Shown one piece after another: positions 1-6,464 of a stretch of 6,467 bases of DNA. The notes under the pieces were generated by a model. It did no database searches. It was not told the origin of the DNA and saw only the letters and a list, made by a program, of their open reading frames with translations. A program made the position numbers and the translations under genes. Each line of letters opens with the position of its first letter. The stretch's first letter is position 1. Source of the stretch: Ruminiclostridium sp. (GTDB lineage: Bacteria > Bacillota > Clostridia > Oscillospirales > Oscillospiraceae); assembly GCA_021442645.1 (NCBI GenBank), contig JABUSR010000075.1:1-6467 (forward strand), read 5' to 3'.

Positions 1-789
1 CGTCCCTGTCTGCTCCACCGGCGCTTCCAGGCTGAACCGAACCTTGACAGGAAGACCATTGTCTGCTATCCTATCTCCTGCAAGCTCAACCTTTGCCAGT
101 AGCTCCAGAGACCGATATATCTGGTTGCCGGACAGCATTTCGTTGAGCTTGCTTTCATTATTTACGAATACGGTTGCATCTTCCCCGAGAGACTCTAACA
201 AAGTTTTTATAGAATCTCTTCCGTACACCGACACCGCTCTGTGTGCATTTTCTCCGTGCAATATGTTGTTCTTATCAAACACTGCTACGATGTAGTTTCC
301 TCTCGCATCCGTGTTTCCCGTAACATAGATGATAGCATTTCTCGCCGGATTGTCGATTACAACCGGCGCATTTTTTATGCCATCCTTCAGTTTCAGGATA
401 TCGTTTTTCTCCAGTTCGTGTGCACTTCTGCTTCCTTTTTGTGTTCTTATTGCCTTTGTGATAACACTCGTCGGAATATAAAGCGGTGCATTTTTTACCC
501 CATCTACATTGCTTTCTCCGATATAAAGGGAATCACTGCTTTTAATTGTACCATTTTTATCGAAGTAACCGCTCACCTGATTTTCCCACGGCATGTTCCG
601 CGTATTTTGGATGCTGTACTTCGGATCACCCGCCACACGGTCCAGCATCTGTCCGATTCTGCTCGGATCCTCATTCTCCCTCACAACTCCCGTGGTATCT
701 CCCCGGTCTCCCTCCATGTCGTCGTACAGGTCGTCCCACTGGGCCTCTGTGATCTGTCCGCTCTGGTACATCTGCTGGAGCCGTGCCAT
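1..789 (-). CDS. Partial phage-type protein, MuF C-terminal-like domain (3' end beyond window)
   Basis: The minus-strand frame is open from position 888 to the left edge, with no stop codon in the window. The first ATG is at 789, with an AAGGA seven bases upstream (797-801), giving 263 residues here. Residues 1-70 are acidic and helical-looking (e.g. ITEAQWDDLYDDMEGD). Residues 88-220 show an alpha/beta pattern: LYIGES, then DGVKNAPLYIPTSVI, DGIKNAPVVIDNP, AIIYVTGNTDARGNYIVAVFDK and AVSVYGRDSI. This order resembles the MuF C-terminal domain found at the ends of phage minor-head proteins and in large polyvalent prophage proteins. The last visible stretch, VRFSLEAPVEQT, resembles the RFSLKEPVE linker common in those proteins. 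The domain assignment is from memory of family patterns, not a search. Codons become AT-rich below about position 600. The coding-like text SKKFEDPDLTAVPKDQN upstream of the ATG suggests the true 5' end may be lost. A non-phage hypothetical protein remains possible. Confidence 0.6.
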   Translation of the reverse strand, partial: MARLQQMYQSGQITEAQWDDLYDDMEGDRGDTTGVVRENEDPSRIGQMLDRVAGDPKYSIQNTRNMPWENQVSGYFDKNGTIKSSDSLYIGESNVDGVKNAPLYIPTSVITKAIRTQKGSRSAHELEKNDILKLKDGIKNAPVVIDNPARNAIIYVTGNTDARGNYIVAVFDKNNILHGENAHRAVSVYGRDSIKTLLESLGEDATVFVNNESKLNEMLSGNQIYRSLELLAKVELAGDRIADNGLPVKVRFSLEAPVEQTGT

Positions 790-841
790 GTTCTGATCCT
801 TCGGCACCGCCGTCAGATCCGGGTCTTCGAACTTCTTCGAC

Positions 842-870
842 AAAAAAGGAGAGGCAATGCCTCTCCTTTT
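842..870 (-). terminator. Intrinsic terminator of the transketolase-lipoprotein operon
   Basis: On the minus strand, four bases after the lipoprotein stop codon (877-875), there is a perfect inverted repeat with arms AAAAGGAGAGG and CCTCTCCTTTT around a CATTG loop. It runs directly into a six-T tract. This is a textbook Rho-independent terminator. The plus-strand reading also ends in four T, so weak bidirectional action is possible. It lies inside the open frame of the phage-like gene, upstream of that gene's ATG. Confidence 0.88.
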
Positions 871-874
871 GGGT

Positions 875-2002
875 TCAATAGGGTATCTTTATGGACATAG
901 TGTACATGGTATCGTTCACGCTGTAGCGGATGGACTGGGACAGATTCAGCGGCACCCCGGTAATATCCCCGGCTATGCGGAAAACCTTATAGATATCTCC
1001 CTGGGAAAAGAGGCCCTGTATCGCCTGCCGGTACCCATCGGCGTCGAACTGCAGGCAAACCCTGTTCTTCCCGCTCTGAAGACACCGCTCTACGGCGGCA
1101 GCCACCTGGTCGGACTGATAGCCCTCCAGATACAGTTCATTTCGTATAAAGTAGTTGTAGTCCCGGCTGGTGCAGTCGGGAAGCGGCACTGTGTCGTCGG
1201 GGGTATGGGTCCGCATCAGTTCCTCACTGGTAAGACCGAAAAACTCATACGCAGGGCCGTCGCCGGAGTTTCCTCCCTCAAAGACCGGGTCGCCCCAGGT
1301 GGGGTCCATCCAGCAGGGGACACCGTCCAGCCACACGAGGTTCCAGGCGTGGCTCACACCATCTGCCTGGCCGCTGATATAAGCACAGGGAATGCCCAGG
1401 CGGCCGAGCATGTACTGGGCAGTCTTGGCATAACAGCCGCACAGACCCTCGCCATAGACCATGATATTCACGATGGAGTTCTCCTCCACCGTCTTGTAGT
1501 CGGCGTGGTCGATGAGATACTCATACACATGAATGGCCTTCTCGTAGTCGGAGGCTCCGCCGGGAATGCCTGCCACGCAGTCCTTTTCCCATTGGTCTAC
1601 CATAGCCTGGACCTCCGCCTGAAGGCCCTCGTCCATGGTGTATTCCGGGACATAGTCGGCCTTTATGGAGACATCCCTCAGATAGGTGACCTCAATCTGC
1701 CCGGTGCCGGAAAACCAGAAGAGTTCCGGATAGTCCCGGTCAATAGCCCGGACGACCCGGTCTATCATGTCGGTGTCCGCATAAAGGCCCTCGATCCGCA
1801 GGGCATGGGACTGCAATCCCTCCAGGACCTGGTCGTAGGTATACTGCTCCTGGGCACTCAGGCAGCTCTTTTCGTATCGGAACCCATCCTCCACCGCCAC
1901 ATAGTCCTCCGGGGGCGGATCAACTGCCACCTGCTCCGCAAGGGAACAGCCGCCAAGAAGCCCCAACAGGAGGAACAGAGGCAGGGCCCGAAGGGTTCTC
2001 AT
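875..2002 (-). CDS. Secreted lipoprotein with transglutaminase-like domain
   Basis: 375 residues. The N-terminus (MRT..R, then the hydrophobic LPLFLLLGLLGG) ends in a lipobox-like LGGC with lipidation Cys19, so the protein should be exported and anchored on the outer face of the membrane. An acidic, proline-containing linker follows (residues 20-40). The transglutaminase-like fold occupies about residues 150-245. A helical entry KAIHVYEYLIDHADY precedes GEGLCGCYAKTAQYML with candidate nucleophile Cys188, then SHAWNLV with His218, then WMDPTWGDP with Asp233, so the full Cys-His-Asp triad is present. Known members include peptidases and cross-linking enzymes, so the reaction cannot be fixed from sequence. 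The C-terminal 120 residues match nothing I recognise. The ATG overlaps the stop of the upstream transketolase subunit as ATGA, with GGAG (2011-2014) eight bases upstream, implying translational coupling. A terminator follows directly. Surface protein processing or cell-wall work is inference. Confidence 0.88.
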   Translation of the reverse strand: MRTLRALPLFLLLGLLGGCSLAEQVAVDPPPEDYVAVEDGFRYEKSCLSAQEQYTYDQVLEGLQSHALRIEGLYADTDMIDRVVRAIDRDYPELFWFSGTGQIEVTYLRDVSIKADYVPEYTMDEGLQAEVQAMVDQWEKDCVAGIPGGASDYEKAIHVYEYLIDHADYKTVEENSIVNIMVYGEGLCGCYAKTAQYMLGRLGIPCAYISGQADGVSHAWNLVWLDGVPCWMDPTWGDPVFEGGNSGDGPAYEFFGLTSEELMRTHTPDDTVPLPDCTSRDYNYFIRNELYLEGYQSDQVAAAVERCLQSGKNRVCLQFDADGYRQAIQGLFSQGDIYKVFRIAGDITGVPLNLSQSIRYSVNDTMYTMSIKIPY

Positions 2003-2946
2003 ACCTTGCGCTCCAGGACCTTACGGACCGCCGCAGCAATTCCGGCGGCATTCAGGTGGTAATTCTCCATGAGGGTGTCCGGCGGGCCACTCTGACCGAA
2101 AGAGTTCATCACCGCCACGGCCTCCATCGGCACGGGACAGCCTCCGACGACCACCTCAGCCACGGCACTATACAGGCCGGCGCTGATCTGGTGCTCCTCA
2201 GCGGTAACAATACAGCCGCACTCTCTGGCTGCCGTAAGGATAGCCTCCTCGTCGATGGGCTTGATGGTGTGCAGATCGTAGACCCGGAGGGTGATTCCCT
2301 CCGTCTCCAACTCCTCAGCTGCAACCAGGGCCTCATAGACCATGGCTCCGCAGGCGAAGACGGCACAGGACGTCCCCTCGTTCACCAAACGGGCCTTGCC
2401 GATCTGGAATGGCGTATCCCTATCGGTGATAACGGGGACGGCCTCCCGCCCAAAGCGGAAGTAGACCGGGCCATCAATATCGGCCGCAGCGATCACCGCC
2501 TTGCGGGTCTCCTCGCTGTCGCAGGGTGCGATAACTGTCATATTGGGCAGGACCCGGGCCAAAGCGATATCCTCCAGGGCCTGATGGGTAGCCCCGTCGG
2601 GGCCCACAGAAATACCCGCATGGGCACCGCCGAAGCGGACCTTCAGGTTGTTATAGCACACGGTAGTACGCATCTGGTCAAAGGCCCGTCCGGAGAGGAA
2701 TACGCCGTAAGTGGACACATAGGGGATCATGCCCCCCAGTGCCAGGCCGGCAGCAGTACCTACCATATCCTGCTCGCTGATGCCCAGGTTATAGAAGTGG
2801 TCGGGATACTGATCCCGGATCCAGTTTGTTCGGGTGGAGGCAGCCACGTCGGCATCCAGGACCAGAACGTCTTCTCTGGTCTTACAGAGTTCCAGCAGTC
2901 CGTCGCCGTAGCCGTCCCGCTGGGGAATGTATTTCACATCTTTCAT
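1999..2946 (-). CDS. Transketolase C-terminal subunit (pyrimidine-binding and C-terminal domains)
   Basis: 315 residues, the usual size of the C-terminal half of a split bacterial transketolase. Residues 1-165 form the pyrimidine-binding domain. The motif NLGISEQDMVGTAAGLAL carries the conserved glutamate (Glu58) that activates the thiamine diphosphate aminopyrimidine ring, and GPDGATHQALEDIA holds a conserved histidine (His121). Residues 185-315 are the transketolase C-terminal domain, with the characteristic LRVYDLHTIKPID and a terminal helix. It needs the N-terminal subunit encoded just upstream to make an active TPP enzyme, moving a two-carbon ketol unit between sugar phosphates in the non-oxidative pentose phosphate pathway. 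The gap to the upstream gene is only 13 bases; the strong ribosome binding site GAGGAGGGG overlaps that gene's stop codon and is eight bases from this ATG. Related split enzymes act on apulose-4-phosphate or sulfo-sugars, so substrate identity is not certain, and no sugar-specific neighbour is visible. Confidence 0.95.
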   Translation of the reverse strand: MKDVKYIPQRDGYGDGLLELCKTREDVLVLDADVAASTRTNWIRDQYPDHFYNLGISEQDMVGTAAGLALGGMIPYVSTYGVFLSGRAFDQMRTTVCYNNLKVRFGGAHAGISVGPDGATHQALEDIALARVLPNMTVIAPCDSEETRKAVIAAADIDGPVYFRFGREAVPVITDRDTPFQIGKARLVNEGTSCAVFACGAMVYEALVAAEELETEGITLRVYDLHTIKPIDEEAILTAARECGCIVTAEEHQISAGLYSAVAEVVVGGCPVPMEAVAVMNSFGQSGPPDTLMENYHLNAAGIAAAVRKVLERKV

Positions 2947-2959
2947 GGTCTTCCCCTCC

Positions 2960-3766
2960 TCACTTGATCTCTGCCAGGGCTGCGGCCAGCTCCTCTTTGT
3001 CGGGGGCCTTCCCGTGCCAGGCGCACTGGTTCTCCATGAAGGAGACTCCCTTGCCTTTCACTGTCTCCGCAATGATGGCGGTGGGGCGTCCCCTTGTGGT
3101 GCCCGCTAGCCGGAATGCCAGCTGCAGGGCGTTCACGTCATGACCGTCGGCCCCCACCACATGCCAGCCAAAGGCCCGGAATTTATCACCAACGGGCTCC
3201 ACACCCATAATGTCGGCCGTGTTGCCGTCCAACTGGACGCCGTTATTATCGACGATGACGCAGACATTGTCCAGGCCGAAGTGGGCGGCGGTCATGGCTG
3301 CCTCCCAGATTTGTCCTTCCTGGAGCTCACCATCGCCCAGCAGGCAGTAGGTCCGATAATTCTTCCCTTGCTTTTTCGCAGCCATGGCCAGGCCGTTGGC
3401 AATCGACAGTCCCTGGCCCAGGGAGCCGGAGGAACAATCCAGCCCGGGCAGACTGCTCATGTGGGGGTGCCCCTGGAGAGGAGACCCAAAGGCGCGCAAC
3501 GTCGCCAGGAGATTGCGGTCAAAGTAGCCCCTGTGGGCCAGCGCACAATACAGGGCAGGGGCTGCGTGGCCCTTGGACAGCAGGAAACGGTCACGGTTAG
3601 GATCACTTGGGTTTGCAGGATTCACGCGCATTACATCAAAATAGAGGGTCGCGAGGATCTCCACACAGGACAGAGATCCGCCAGGGTGGCCGGAGCCCGC
3701 AGCGTGGATCATCTCTAAAATATCCCGGCGCATCCGGCTGCACAGATTGGGAAAATCAGTATGCAT
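2960..3766 (-). CDS. Transketolase N-terminal subunit (TPP/Mg-binding domain)
   Basis: 268 residues, typical of the N-terminal half of split transketolases. Visible motifs are SGHPGGSLS (residues 25-33, His27), SKGHAAPALY (64-73), the GSLGQGLS segment (114-121), and the TPP/Mg2+ motif starting GDGELQEG (144-151) and closing with VDNN (172-175). A conserved histidine-containing segment AWHGKAPDKEE ends the protein. The start is set at 3766 because a perfect AGGAGGG (3773-3779) stands six bases upstream and the protein then begins MHTDFPNLCSRMRRDIL, as family members do. The frame stays open to 3937, but that extension would cover the promoter and is not family-like. It is the first gene of a three-gene operon with the C-terminal subunit and a lipoprotein. 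The product is cytosolic and forms the transketolase heteromer; it cannot be catalytic alone. Confidence 0.95.
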   Translation of the reverse strand: MHTDFPNLCSRMRRDILEMIHAAGSGHPGGSLSCVEILATLYFDVMRVNPANPSDPNRDRFLLSKGHAAPALYCALAHRGYFDRNLLATLRAFGSPLQGHPHMSSLPGLDCSSGSLGQGLSIANGLAMAAKKQGKNYRTYCLLGDGELQEGQIWEAAMTAAHFGLDNVCVIVDNNGVQLDGNTADIMGVEPVGDKFRAFGWHVVGADGHDVNALQLAFRLAGTTRGRPTAIIAETVKGKGVSFMENQCAWHGKAPDKEELAAALAEIK

Positions 3767-3772
3767 AAAAAG

Positions 3773-3779
3773 CCCTCCT
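3773..3779 (-). promoter_or_regulatory. Ribosome binding site that fixes the transketolase N-subunit start
   Basis: AGGAGGG on the minus strand, six bases before the ATG at 3766. It is a near-perfect Shine-Dalgarno sequence and decides the start over the longer open frame reaching 3937. Confidence 0.9.
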
Positions 3780-3785
3780 ACTACA

Positions 3786-3943
3786 TCATATACTACGGTA
3801 AAGGTATCATATACCAGGGCGATTGTCAACGTCACCCGCTCGGGTACGACGACTGCCGCGCGCGGGTCAGCAAACACAATTTTTTCCCGCAGGAGAACAT
3901 AAATTTTCCCGTCCTTTGTTGAAAAATGGCCCCTCATATACTA
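3786..3943. repeat. Three TCATATAC copies in the divergent promoter region (candidate operators)
   Basis: Copies lie at 3786-3793, 3807-3814 and 3934-3941, all in the same orientation. The first two are exactly 21 bases apart (two helical turns) and share the longer ATCATATAC. The first and third share TCATATACTA. Copy 2 lies in the spacer of the leftward promoter, touching its -10. Copy 1 lies near the predicted leftward transcription start. Copy 3 abuts and partly overlaps the -10 of the rightward promoter. AT-rich promoter words can recur by chance, so operator status is inference. Confidence 0.35.
3801..3829 (-). promoter_or_regulatory. Sigma-A promoter of the transketolase-lipoprotein operon
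   Basis: A perfect -35 TTGACA (3824-3829) is followed by a 17-base spacer and a weaker -10 TACCTT (3801-3806). The -10 is preceded by TG plus one base (TGATACCTT), which makes it an extended -10 element that can compensate for the poor hexamer. Predicted initiation is near 3794, giving a leader of about 28 bases that contains the ribosome binding site. This was read by eye and not tested. The TCATATAC repeat (as GTATATGA) fills the spacer next to the -10. Confidence 0.7.
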
Positions 3944-3947
3944 TACT
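3919..3947 (+). promoter_or_regulatory. Sigma-A promoter of the antiporter gene
   Basis: The -35 TTGAAA (3919-3924) and -10 TATACT (3942-3947) each match five of six consensus bases, and the spacer is the optimal 17 bases. Predicted initiation is near 3954, leaving about 30 bases of leader before the ATG at 3984. It diverges from the transketolase promoter, with the two -35 elements about 90 bases apart. Confidence 0.75.
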
Positions 3948-3983
3948 ATTATTCTACCACCTTTTTGAAAGGAGCCCTGCCCC

Positions 3984-6287
3984 ATGCATGAGATTCCCGC
4001 TCTCATTACCGACCTGACTGTGATTCTGGTGTTAGCTGCTATCACCACAATCCTGTGTAAAAAAGTGAATCTTCCCTCTGTGCTGGGCTATATCTTGGCA
4101 GGATTCCTGGCCGGTCCCGTGGTGGACTTTATCCCCACCATCAACGACATGGGCACCATCGAGATTTGGTCCGATATCGGCGTCATCTTCCTGATGTTCG
4201 GCCTGGGATTGGAGTTCTCCATCCACAAAATGGCGGAAGTGGGCGTCACCGGTTTCCTTTCCGCCGGGATTCAGGCCCTGGGTATGGGGGCCGTGGGCTT
4301 CTTCCTTGGCATCCTCTTGGGATGGGGCGTTATGAACAGTGTCTTCCTTGGCGTCATGCTGGCCATGTCCTCTACGATGATCACCATGAAAAGCATCGAG
4401 GACATGGGCCTGAAAGAGGAAAAGTTTGCCGGGCTTGCCATGGGCACCCTGGTCATCGAGGATATCATCGCCATCTTTGCCATGGTTATCCTCTCCACCA
4501 TCTCTGTGTCCCACTCCATCAGCGGCCTGGCTCTGGCTGAGCACATCGGCCTTCTCCTGCTCTATCTGGCCCTCTGGCTTATCCTGGGCATCTATTTGGT
4601 ACCCTCCCTGACCAAGCGGTTGGTAGGGGTCATGAATGACGAGATGCTCCTGATTTTCTCTCTGGGTTTCTGCTTCCTGATGGCCATCCTGGCCGAGTAC
4701 ATTGGTCTTTCTACCGAATTGGGCGCCTTCCTGGCCGGTTCTCTGCTGGCCGGAACCCTCCACGCCGAGCGCGTGGAGCGTCTGATCACCCCCTGCAAAA
4801 ACCTCTTTGGCGGCGTTTTCTTCGTATCGGTGGGTTTCATGGTCCAGCCGGCCATGATTTGGAAGTATATTCTCCCCATCCTTTTACTGGCAGTGGTGTC
4901 TATCCTGGGCAAGCTCCTCTTCCTGACCCTGGGTAGTCTGGCCGCCGGTCAGCCTCTGGATACCTCCCTCCACGCCGCCGCCGCCCAGACCCAGGTGGGT
5001 GAGTTCTCCTTCATCATTGCCGGCTTGGGGCAGTCCCTGTCGGTGACCGGCGCCTTTCTCTATCCCATCATCGTGGCGGTTTCCGTGATCACCACCTTCA
5101 CCACCCCTTTCCTGCTAAAGCTGGCGGAGCCTCTCTCCGCCCTTCTTCAGCGGGTCCTGCCGGACGCATGGTTGGCAGCTATGGACAAATATTGCGCCGG
5201 AAAGCAAGCAGAGAAATTCACCCAGAGCACCGCTCTTACCCTCTATCTGAAAGACTATTTTAAATGCCTGGGGCTCTATGGAACTCTGGCCGTGGGTACC
5301 ATCCTGTTAGGTGTCCGGTCCTTCCAGCCCTTCCTGGTTGACCTGCTGGGCGGGAGCCTCATTAAGGCAGATATCATAGCCTGCGCTGTCATCTATCTGC
5401 TCCTTCTCTTCCTGCTGACTGCCATGTTCCGCACCCAGAAGAGTTCCTTCGCCGCTCTGTGGTTGGAGAGCGTCTACAACCGGCTCCTGCTGAGCATTCT
5501 CATGGTCTTCCGCATCTGCCTGGTCATCTTCCTCGCCGTCCTCCCGGCCTTCCTGCTCTTCCAGGTCAACCCTCTGTGGATGGCCCTGGGCGTCATCCCC
5601 CTTCTATGGCTTATCACCCAGTCCAACCGCCTGGCCACCCAGCACCTCCAGGTGGAGGCTCGCTTCCTGGCCAACCTTAACGAGCGGCGGTTGGCGGATC
5701 TCTTTGAGCAGACCGACGAGGCCCACCACTGGCTCACGGAGCAACTCTATGTTGTCACCCTGACCTGTCCCAAGGGCTACTCGGGCAACGGAGTCTCCCT
5801 CCAGGAGCACCAGTGGGGCAAAACTTACCATATCAACATTGTTAAGATCATTCGGGGGCGAAAGCATATCAACATCCCCGAGGGCTATATGCCGATCCTC
5901 TCCCGGGACCACATTGTGGCCATGGGAACCCTGGAGAATCTGGAGAACTTCTGCCGGAAGCAGGCAGAGGATGGCGTGCTCCCCGTCCAGGGCAGCACCC
6001 CCTGCACACTGAAGGCCTACATTGAAGGCCAGGGGAACATTCCAGAGTCCCGACAGCTCCTTTGCTGCGGTGTCCACCTGGGCAGTGAATTGCCCCAGCA
6101 GGGCAAGACCATTCGGGACAGCCTCATCAAAGAGGAGTGGAGTGCTCTCCTCATTGGTCTGGAGCGAGACCGACTTCCCATCCCCAATCCGGAAAGCAGC
6201 CTGACGCTCCAGGCCGGAGACCTGCTCTGGGTGATGGGCAGCCAGGAGATGGCCACCCGACTCTTCCGTCTGGGGCTGCTGGATTGA
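3984..6287 (+). CDS. CPA2-family monovalent cation:proton antiporter with tandem TrkA_C domains
   Basis: 767 residues. Residues 1-385 are a Na+/H+-exchanger-type (PF00999-like) transporter with about 12 hydrophobic segments. Family signatures include LPSVLGYILAGFLAGP (30-45), GVIFLMFGLGLEFS (66-79), MSSTMITMKSI (128-138), the putative ion-site pair in TLVIEDIIAIF (155-165; Glu159-Asp160), LSTELGAFLAGSLLAGT (242-258) and LFGGVFFVSVGFMVQPA (274-290). Residues 427-546 add about four further hydrophobic segments. The cytosolic tail holds two TrkA_C/RCK_C-like modules: about 588-655 (GVSLQEHQWGKTYHINIVKIIRG, then LSRDHIVAMG) and about 690-765 (GKTIRDSLIKEEW, then LQAGDLLWVMG). No GxGxxG NAD-binding RCK_N domain is seen, unlike KefB/KefC. 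The likely role is K+ or Na+ exchange for protons in pH and ion homeostasis, gated by a ligand on the tail; ion choice is unknown. GGAG (3971-3974) is nine bases before the ATG. The gene appears monocistronic. Confidence 0.92.
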   Translation: MHEIPALITDLTVILVLAAITTILCKKVNLPSVLGYILAGFLAGPVVDFIPTINDMGTIEIWSDIGVIFLMFGLGLEFSIHKMAEVGVTGFLSAGIQALGMGAVGFFLGILLGWGVMNSVFLGVMLAMSSTMITMKSIEDMGLKEEKFAGLAMGTLVIEDIIAIFAMVILSTISVSHSISGLALAEHIGLLLLYLALWLILGIYLVPSLTKRLVGVMNDEMLLIFSLGFCFLMAILAEYIGLSTELGAFLAGSLLAGTLHAERVERLITPCKNLFGGVFFVSVGFMVQPAMIWKYILPILLLAVVSILGKLLFLTLGSLAAGQPLDTSLHAAAAQTQVGEFSFIIAGLGQSLSVTGAFLYPIIVAVSVITTFTTPFLLKLAEPLSALLQRVLPDAWLAAMDKYCAGKQAEKFTQSTALTLYLKDYFKCLGLYGTLAVGTILLGVRSFQPFLVDLLGGSLIKADIIACAVIYLLLLFLLTAMFRTQKSSFAALWLESVYNRLLLSILMVFRICLVIFLAVLPAFLLFQVNPLWMALGVIPLLWLITQSNRLATQHLQVEARFLANLNERRLADLFEQTDEAHHWLTEQLYVVTLTCPKGYSGNGVSLQEHQWGKTYHINIVKIIRGRKHINIPEGYMPILSRDHIVAMGTLENLENFCRKQAEDGVLPVQGSTPCTLKAYIEGQGNIPESRQLLCCGVHLGSELPQQGKTIRDSLIKEEWSALLIGLERDRLPIPNPESSLTLQAGDLLWVMGSQEMATRLFRLGLLD

Positions 6288-6386
6288 CCGCCTCCTTCCC
6301 GGAAAACGCGACCGATTCCCCGCTATTGGAACTGTCTGGCTTGTACTGCCGGTCAAAAATTCCTCCTGCGCCGAGACAATGTAAGT

Positions 6387-6464
6387 TCATACTGAAATCC
6401 GATTAAAACAAGACAAGAATTGGCTTGTTTTAATCGTCTCCGCAGAGGCGTCGATTTCGTATGA
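6387..6464. repeat. Nested inverted-repeat element, potential three-way junction at the right edge
   Basis: Outer arms TCATAC-T-GAAATC (6387-6399) and GATTTCGTATGA (6453-6464) pair over 12 bases with one bulged T. Inside are two hairpins. Hairpin A has perfect 12-base arms GATTAAAACAAG (6401-6412) and CTTGTTTTAATC (6424-6435) with an 11-base loop. Hairpin B (6436-6449) has a 5-bp stem with one G-T wobble and a CGCA loop. The window ends three bases after the outer arm, so the element may be longer. It is non-coding on both strands as far as seen. It could be an intergenic palindromic repeat, the end of a mobile element, or a structured RNA. Confidence 0.55.
6401..6435 (+). terminator. Possible terminator hairpin downstream of the antiporter gene
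   Basis: Perfect 12-base inverted repeat 114 bases after the antiporter stop codon. A tandem ACAAG-ACAAG (6408-6417) also allows a shorter hairpin, 6413-6417 with 6424-6428, which would be followed by TTTAATC. The stem is AT-rich and there is no T tract beyond the full hairpin, so termination is only plausible. It is the only terminator-like structure after the gene, and it is also part of the larger nested element described separately. Confidence 0.35.

Noticed and set aside
241..900. Plus-strand 219-residue frame at the left end
   Set aside because: It is the shadow of the minus-strand phage-like gene, whose translation is much more protein-like, and its 3' end runs through the minus-strand terminator.
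857..2967. Long plus-strand frames of 401 residues (857-2062) and 303 residues (2056-2967)
   Set aside because: They are antisense shadows of the lipoprotein and transketolase genes, caused by high GC and few complementary stops. They show no domain character, and no ribosome binding site was noted for them.
3833..3867. GC-rich inverted motifs (ACCCG-CT-CGGGT, and ACCCGC with GCGGGT) between the divergent promoters
   Set aside because: The arms are only five to six bases, there is no T tract, and they overlap no core promoter element. They are too short to call an operator or terminator.
3767..3937. 57-residue N-terminal extension of the transketolase N-subunit reading frame
   Set aside because: It would run across the TTGACA/extended -10 promoter and past the perfect AGGAGGG site. 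Its residues do not resemble the family, and translation from 3766 gives the normal family length.
3767..3983. TPP riboswitch upstream of the transketolase operon
   Set aside because: The predicted leader is only about 28 bases and shows no THI-box motifs, so there is no room for the aptamer.
4032..4763. Minus-strand 243-residue hydrophilic frame rich in Gln, Gly, His and Asp
   Set aside because: This composition is the expected antisense image of a hydrophobic membrane protein. It has no family resemblance.
5604..6356. Minus-strand 250-residue frame with AGGAGG five bases before a TTG start at 6356
   Set aside because: It is antisense to the well-conserved antiporter tail and has low-complexity, unrecognisable protein sequence. 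The AGGAGG is probably chance in a C/T-rich stretch.
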